58,219 nucleotides of DNA, taken from Hyphomicrobiales bacterium. GTDB lineage: Bacteria > Pseudomonadota > Alphaproteobacteria > Rhizobiales > Rhizobiaceae. The stretch spans positions 1-58,219 of the forward strand of contig UCCA01000036.1 in the NCBI GenBank assembly GCA_900470805.1. Reading direction: 5' to 3'. The position numbers were made by a program, and so were the translations under genes. Positions 54,376 to 58,219 of the stretch are shown here, piece after piece (positions within the stretch are counted from its first letter, which is position 1; each line of letters starts with the position of its first letter). Under the pieces are notes generated by a model. It had not been told where the DNA came from and searched no databases. It saw nothing but the letters and a program-made list of their open reading frames with translations.

Positions 54376-54684
54376 TTACTCGTTTGCGCCAATGCTGGTT
54401 TGGCTGTCGAGGCCGTGTGCAACTCGCATTCCGTGGTCCGCAAGTTGGTCGAGCGAGCGTCGCAGGGCGGGAGAGCGCTGATTTTCGCTGCCGAAACGAG
54501 CCTCAAGTTCTCGAGCAAGATCGATTGGATCACCCATTCCGTCCTGGACGAGCCTGATCAGCGCTTGTGCTTCGCTGTTCGGCGGAGACGTCGCCCAGAC
54601 CTCGTCGCTATATCCTCCTTCGGAAAGTACCGATCTGATGACTTCGAGCTGAGACGTCGTGATGTACCTTGGGATGTCGGACAC
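54376..54684 (-). CDS. Conserved hypothetical protein
   Basis: 102 residues from GTG 54684, supported by GGAGGA seven bases upstream. Reads MSDIPRYITTSQLEVIRSVL, then SEAQALIRLVQDGMGDPIDL and ARELEARFG, mostly helical. No known function. Part of a run of small minus-strand genes at 54.3-55.0 kb. Confidence 0.7.
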   Translation of the reverse strand: MSDIPRYITTSQLEVIRSVLSEGGYSDEVWATSPPNSEAQALIRLVQDGMGDPIDLARELEARFGSENQRSPALRRSLDQLADHGMRVAHGLDSQTSIGANE

Positions 54685-54762
54685 AACCGGTCCTCCCTTT
54701 TCGAGTTCTTAAGCCCTGGTGACAGATGAGCAGGCTTGGGCTAGCCCGCCCTGTCCACCGGA

Positions 54763-54942
54763 TCACTGACGCGGTGCCAGCGCGTCCCGTTCCGCGGAAA
54801 GCTGCCGATAGATAATGTTGAGTTCGGCGTGTTTGGCTTCCTTGATGTTGGGCGAGGCCATTTCGGCGTCCAGCTTTTTCAGCTGCCGTCCGATTTCTTC
54901 GGAACGGTTTTTGCCACTCTCGGATGTCTTGAATTCGATCAT
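54763..54942 (-). CDS. Small helical hypothetical protein
   Basis: 59 residues from ATG 54942, with GAGGAG eight bases upstream. Charged helix throughout (EEIGRQLKKLDAEMASPNIK, YRQLSAERDALAPRQ). No family recognised. It lies 78 bp before the gene at 54376-54684 on the same strand. Confidence 0.68.
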   Translation of the reverse strand: MIEFKTSESGKNRSEEIGRQLKKLDAEMASPNIKEAKHAELNIIYRQLSAERDALAPRQ

Positions 54943-55046
54943 TACCAACTCCTCGTGATCAGCCTCAGGCCAATTCGATAGGACTGGCTACGGCGGCATG
55001 TCACTCTCTAACAATATGGCGCGACTTTAAATTATTTCAATTTGAG

Positions 55047-55345
55047 TTAAAAATTTAGATTGTCATTTCGGTGCAACGACCTCGCTAGGGGGAGTAGGGG
55101 GCGACAACCCAAACTTGACGCCCCGTTGCTGACGGTAAGAGTAAACACCGAATTCTGGTCTCCTTCCTCATCGCGAACGGTGATCGAAATGACGGCCCAG
55201 TCCAACGTCGGTAACTCGTCGCGGGCGATTCCGAGCATAATTTTCGCAACTTCGTGTAAAACGCCGGTCCGCGACGCGATGTCGACTCCTACCCCATCAC
55301 GGAGAGGCCGTCACCATTGTGAAGGTCGAAGTAATATCGGCTCAT
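55047..55345 (-). pseudogene. DUF6894-family gene with a frameshift
   Basis: ATG 55345 (GAGAGGGG upstream) begins MSRYYFDLHNGDGLSVMG, then stops. The rest (DIASRTGVLHEVAKIMLGIA, RDELPTLDWAVISITVRDEE) is in another frame. The shift falls just after the NGDG loop, the same place as in the broken copy at 15723. A single indel would restore an 83-or-so residue start to the domain, though the C-terminal end is also longer than in the intact copy at 23203. Confidence 0.7.
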
Positions 55346-55370
55346 CGCGGCCCCTCTCTGCTTGTTGCTA

Positions 55371-55395
55371 AAGCGTTTGAACTGCGCAATGTTCC
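55371..55395 (-). promoter_or_regulatory. Possible EcfG/RpoE2-type promoter for the broken DUF6894 gene
   Basis: Minus strand GGAAC (55395-55391), 18-base spacer, TT in GCTTTA. The dinucleotide before TT is off-consensus; position 26 bp before the ATG is appropriate. Confidence 0.5.
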
Positions 55396-55438
55396 TCTCG
55401 TAGCCTTCGCTGTGCATAGCAAGTCCCTAAAGCCATCG

Positions 55439-56087
55439 ATGATGGTGACCAAGGAGCGCGCCTTCGCGCCAGGCGAGGATATCGTCACGGAAGGCTCGCC
55501 ACGGATACAGCACCCTGATGATCGAAGGTCTCTCTGGCCGTTACGAACAGATGGCTGAAGGCTCGCGCAAATACGGCATTACAGGTGCCGGGCGACTTCG
55601 TCGATCGGCACGCATTCCTGCTGAAAAAGCTGCTGAAAAGCTAGACCACGGCATCATCGCGCGATCACCTTGCCGCGTCGTTTTCACAGACCGTACCGAC
55701 TTCAAAACCATTACAGAGGCGATGCCACATTTAACCAGCCTGCGTTGGCTGAACTCGCTTGTCGACGCCGCCATCAACCGCGAATGGATCGAGTCTATGG
55801 GGCGAGGCCCGAAGGTTGCCCACGCCGCACATCTCATCGTGAACTTTATATCCGATTGAAGACCGTAAAACGCGTCGATAGCGGACCGTTCCAGCATGCC
55901 CAGGCAGCTCTGGCAGATGCCATGGGATTCTTGCAGGTGCACCTGAAAAAAGGCTCCACAGCTGCTGAGGCGAGAGGGCGCGCTCACCTGGGAACAGCGG
56001 ACCCGGACGATCCTTGACTGGGATTGTTTGGCAGAGATCGCTGACTTTGACGATATCGACCCCAGCCTGCGCATCGAACCCAGATAG
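55439..56087 (+). pseudogene. Decayed Crp/Fnr regulator
   Basis: Pieces match the intact regulator at 23532-24251: RAFAPGEDIVTEG, LMIEGLSGRYEQMAEGSRKY, KLDHGIIARSPCRVVFTDRT, LRWLNSLVDAAINREWIESM, LYIRLKTVKRVDSG and the ending DPSLRIEPR. Frameshifts at about 55505, 55600 and 55850 and loss of the N-terminus and of part of the DNA-binding helix make it non-functional. It is divergent from the broken DUF6894 gene, a neighbour pairing also found at 23.2-24.3 kb. Confidence 0.85.
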
Positions 56088-56129
56088 CACACGAACCGCG
56101 CGACGCTGTGCATCCGGTTCACCGACCCC

Positions 56130-56309
56130 TCATTTTTTGGCGAGAGACGCGGAAACCTTTCGAGCCGCTGCCTCATCCGCTTCAGCGGCAAGCCTCACCG
56201 CACGAAGTCTAGCTGTCTTCCGGTCACGCGCAACGCGTTGGGAATTGATGAGGGCGGTAGCGATCTGGTGGGTTTCGGCAAACTTGTCGCGGCGCTCGCT
56301 TTGCGTCAT
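56130..56309 (-). CDS. Small charged helical protein (ARDxKTxRL family)
   Basis: 59 residues from ATG 56309 (GAGGA six bases upstream; two ATGs earlier in frame are possible). MTQSERRDKFAETHQIATAL, then RVARDRKTARLRAVRLAAEA carries the family motif shared with 49711-49932 and the frameshifted 22885-23062. It follows the gene at 56318 closely; the longest form would overlap it by ATGA. Function unknown. Confidence 0.68.
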   Translation of the reverse strand: MTQSERRDKFAETHQIATALINSQRVARDRKTARLRAVRLAAEADEAAARKVSASLAKK

Positions 56310-56317
56310 TGACATCC

Positions 56318-56545
56318 TCATGGCGAAACGCGACTTATATCACCCAGCGGAGCCAGACGCCGCGCCATCGACTGGACAAGACCCTCGTCCGTATGCTTGG
56401 ACTGCATGAGGTCGACTGCGGTCGTGAGAGCCCTATGTCCATCGGCGCTGTCGATGTCGCAATGATGTGTGCGGCACCAAGCATGGACCGTGTTGGTAAC
56501 AAGGTCGATATCAGAATCAGAAAGCGAAATCAGGGATTGCAGCAT
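56318..56545 (-). CDS. Small hypothetical protein
   Basis: 75 residues from ATG 56545, with GGAGGAG eight bases upstream. MLQSLISLSDSDIDLVTNTV, then HAWCRTHHCDIDSADGHRAL and two further helices. The Cys-His cluster (CRTHHC) might bind a metal. First of a two-gene unit with the charged protein downstream. Similar short proteins occur in rhizobia; role unknown. Confidence 0.72.
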   Translation of the reverse strand: MLQSLISLSDSDIDLVTNTVHAWCRTHHCDIDSADGHRALTTAVDLMQSKHTDEGLVQSMARRLAPLGDISRVSP

Positions 56546-56662
56546 CAACAACTCCTCCGCTCAACGGCAAGAGCAAATAGTAACTCCCAAGCGACCTCTA
56601 CCCTTAGAAAGTGGGGTCGATGGATTGACGTTACACTTTACGTTGGGCGGCGCAATTAACTA

Positions 56663-56875
56663 TTACATATCCCATGCAAAATGGGCAGCGCTTTCCTGTT
56701 CCCTCATTGTTGGGACATCAATCCAGCCCCGGTCACGGCAATATTGTTCACCTGCCCGGATCGCAGCCTTCTGGTCCGCAAACGGACCAAGCATCTTCAC
56801 GTCGTCCCGGAAACTCACAACAACGGTACGCCCGACCAGGTCAAACACGAGCTGCATTCCTTGTTCATAAGCCAT
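56663..56875 (-). CDS. Small hypothetical protein
   Basis: 70 residues: MAYEQGMQLVFDLVGRTVVV, then KMLGPFADQKAAIRAGEQYC. GAGAG lies about 10 bases before the ATG, and a near-consensus EcfG-type promoter lies 33 bp upstream, which supports it being a real gene. No known function. Confidence 0.68.
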   Translation of the reverse strand: MAYEQGMQLVFDLVGRTVVVSFRDDVKMLGPFADQKAAIRAGEQYCRDRGWIDVPTMREQESAAHFAWDM

Positions 56876-56907
56876 GTAGGGATACTCTCTGATTTACATA
56901 TTCCGGT

Positions 56908-56932
56908 AACGTTAGTGTTATCGATGGGTTCC
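56908..56932 (-). promoter_or_regulatory. EcfG/RpoE2-type promoter for the gene at 56663-56875
   Basis: Minus strand GGAAC (56932-56928), 18-base spacer, TT in CGTTAC. It lies back to back with the plus-strand site at 56952. Confidence 0.68.
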
Positions 56933-56951
56933 CGCCCTTTAGTCAGGATTG

Positions 56952-56977
56952 GGAACAAAATGCACCGCCCCAAGGTT
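56952..56977 (+). promoter_or_regulatory. Possible EcfG/RpoE2-type promoter for the BON gene
   Basis: GGAAC at 56952-56956, 19-base spacer, TT at 56976-56977 in GGTT. The spacer is one base longer than in the other sites but within the reported range. It would give a leader of about 100 nt. Confidence 0.5.
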
Positions 56978-57085
56978 CCAAAGAGCGGTCGTGGCTGTCC
57001 CATGATCGTAACGTCGTGGAGAGCCGTTGAGCGTAGCGTTTTCAATGGCTCTCCCTTTTATCAATCGATTGTCAGGAGAATAGTT

Positions 57086-57367
57086 ATGGTAACGCAAACA
57101 CGCACGGTTCATCACGGGCTCCCGCCCCAGTCAGACATGGAGACCCCGAACAGGGCTGACTTGGAACAGAGGGTGGCGGATGCTTTGTCGGTGGCGGGCA
57201 GCATCAGTCCATCTGATATTGTCGTGGTCGACATCGAGGGTACACTGTATCTACGAGGTGGTGTCTCCAGCCATGCTGAGGTCGAGACCGCGGGCGAGAT
57301 CGCGAAGTCGGTGGAAGGCGTAAAATCGATCATCAACGAGCTTGAGGTCATTTCAGGAAACGGATGA
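57086..57367 (+). CDS. BON-domain protein
   Basis: 93 residues from ATG 57086, with AGGAGA seven bases upstream. The BON domain covers about 25-90: DLEQRVADALSVAGSISPSD, IVVVDIEGTLYLRGGVSSHA and AKSVEGVKSIINEL. BON domains bind phospholipid surfaces or other envelope parts and are often osmotically induced (OsmY). There is no signal peptide, so it is probably cytoplasmic or attached to another protein. Confidence 0.88.
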   Translation: MVTQTRTVHHGLPPQSDMETPNRADLEQRVADALSVAGSISPSDIVVVDIEGTLYLRGGVSSHAEVETAGEIAKSVEGVKSIINELEVISGNG

Positions 57368-57436
57368 CTTGATCTCGCGTGGGTGTATCAGAGTTGCCCA
57401 AGGCTAAGAACATGGCATTTCGAAGTGACGACGCAC

Positions 57437-57790
57437 CTAGCGATTACCGTTAGCCGGATTAAATTTTTGTGCAAGGCTCTGGGGTCTTATCCGCGCGACA
57501 TCCGACCCCGTGTCAGAAATTCGGAGATCGACTTCAAACCAGCCATTTGCGTTGATGATATCAAGGAGTGCGATGGCCAACCTTCCGGCGCAGACAGGGT
57601 TCGTTCTGATATCGACGTGATTGCCATCATCTTTGGCCAGGCGGATGACCATCTCGCCATCTTCCAACGGAGTATAGCAAACGGCACTTACGATAGTCGC
57701 AACGTTCGCCTCCTCCAGTCCCTCCGCGTTCGGTGTGAATTCGTCGAAGAGTGCGTGGCATTCATTTTTATCGATGGCATCGAACGGCAT
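57437..57790 (-). CDS. Hypothetical protein of the 'NPVCA' family
   Basis: 117 residues from ATG 57790 (a GTG at 57808 is possible). TNPVCAGRLAIALLDIINAN and DTGSDVARIRPQS match the protein at 16732-17043 (INPVCALRLAVTILDQLHKS, NQVARIRP). An acidic N-terminal half differs. Uncharacterised; two copies in this window suggest an abundant family on the replicon. Confidence 0.68.
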   Translation of the reverse strand: MPFDAIDKNECHALFDEFTPNAEGLEEANVATIVSAVCYTPLEDGEMVIRLAKDDGNHVDIRTNPVCAGRLAIALLDIINANGWFEVDLRISDTGSDVARIRPQSLAQKFNPANGNR

Positions 57791-57895
57791 TGGCTTGTCT
57801 TGCCTCACTGTAGTCCCGTTAGCGGGGAGATTGGGCTTTTATGGTTGGAAGCGTCCTGTGCACCAGCTTTTGACTGATGCCAGACGTTCGCGTGA

Positions 57896-58168
57896 TCAAT
57901 CGATGGGGCTATAGGTGCGGCTGGTCCCCGCATCTTGCTGTTCTATGATCACATGATGGCTGAGAGGCTCCGCTTCGATTTCGTCGGATTTTGCGCCGAA
58001 CGTCGCCACCTGCACCATAGTGGCCTTAGCCTTTTCGATTGCAAGGACGTCGGACGGTGTCGCATTCGTGCTTGTCAGTAGAACTGAGATTCTCTCTCCG
58101 CCTTCACCGACGAATTCGACGGCGGTGCAAGATGCTGTGCGTGTGACGCTCTGGTTGATGATGTGCAT
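57896..58168 (-). CDS. Hypothetical protein
   Basis: 90 residues starting MHIINQSVTRTASCTAVEFV, with AGGA eight bases before the ATG. Alternating beta-strand pattern (GGERISVLLTSTNATPSDVL) and a central helix (AIEKAKATMVQVATFG). No family recognised. It starts 51 bp from the window edge, next to a GCGTGCGTC/GACGCACGC hairpin (about 58185-58211). Confidence 0.7.
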   Translation of the reverse strand: MHIINQSVTRTASCTAVEFVGEGGERISVLLTSTNATPSDVLAIEKAKATMVQVATFGAKSDEIEAEPLSHHVIIEQQDAGTSRTYSPID

Positions 58169-58219
58169 AGTCTTTTCCTTTGAATTGCGTGCGTCACTAG
58201 GCGACGCACGCGTTATCAG

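Noticed and set aside
1..58219. CRISPR array, intact insertion sequence or replication origin
   Set aside because: No regularly spaced direct repeats, transposase, integrase or repABC-like genes were seen; only gene relics and one segment duplication.

Overview
The window looks like an accessory replicon or accessory chromosomal region of a member of the Rhizobiaceae (Rhizobium, Sinorhizobium/Ensifer, Agrobacterium or Shinella type). This rests on recognisable families: SyrB-like proteins, TIGR02587/TIGR02588, DUF6894, DUF992, DUF1206, HWE-type kinases and an alphaproteobacterial mix of Che proteins. Base composition is GC-rich, many starts are GTG or TTG, and promoters are of the alphaproteobacterial general-stress (EcfG/RpoE2) type. 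No rRNA, tRNA, CRISPR array, intact transposase or replication gene was seen.

Layout. 1-4.8 kb: the end of an unknown gene, a hipBA toxin-antitoxin operon with an array of palindromic operators, two SyrB-like genes, then decayed DNA with a DUF736 stub. 4.8-9.3 kb: two divergent short-chain dehydrogenases, the second in an overlapping operon with a GH15 glucosidase and an SMP-30 lactonase; this reads as a glucan/disaccharide to glucose to gluconolactone to gluconate route. 9.5-28.5 kb: a patchwork of small stress-type genes (TIGR02587/02588, DUF1206, DUF892, DUF6894, small exported proteins), a PQQ-type sugar dehydrogenase fused to a PEBP/YbhB domain, treZ, a Crp/Fnr regulator, CorA and a Nudix hydrolase. 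Among them lie relics of Ku, DUF2252 (three pieces), a GGDEF-EAL protein and a deleted second copy of the treZ 3' end.

29-40 kb: a tight minus-strand chemotaxis-like operon: soluble receptor with two signalling tips, triple CheW, CheB, CheR, CheA, a small STAS-like protein, a single-domain receiver, CheC and a hybrid kinase. 40-48.3 kb: an EcfG-type-promoter receiver gene, a cupin, and a plus-strand overlapping operon: CHASE3-GAF hybrid kinase with three receivers, CheR, CheB and a receiver-kinase-receiver protein. 48.5-58.2 kb: a DUF992 protein, a cold-shock protein with a clear terminator, a frameshifted PAS-HWE kinase, an intact LOV-HWE (blue-light) kinase with a translationally coupled small protein, a nucleoside-sugar-epimerase-like protein, many small rhizobial proteins, a BON-domain protein, and decayed copies of the Crp and DUF6894 genes found intact near 23 kb.

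The common thread is stress adaptation. Fourteen sites of the form GGAAC-N18/19-TT lie upstream of genes or gene relics, ten of them with the tighter form GGAAC-N16/17-(C/G)GTT. They precede the sugar-oxidation genes, DUF892, DUF1206, small exported proteins, a receiver gene and a BON protein, suggesting one EcfG regulon. The signalling clusters look intact, whereas much of 12-27 kb and 54-56 kb is littered with frameshifted paralogues. All functions are inferred from family resemblance read by eye; no database search was run.
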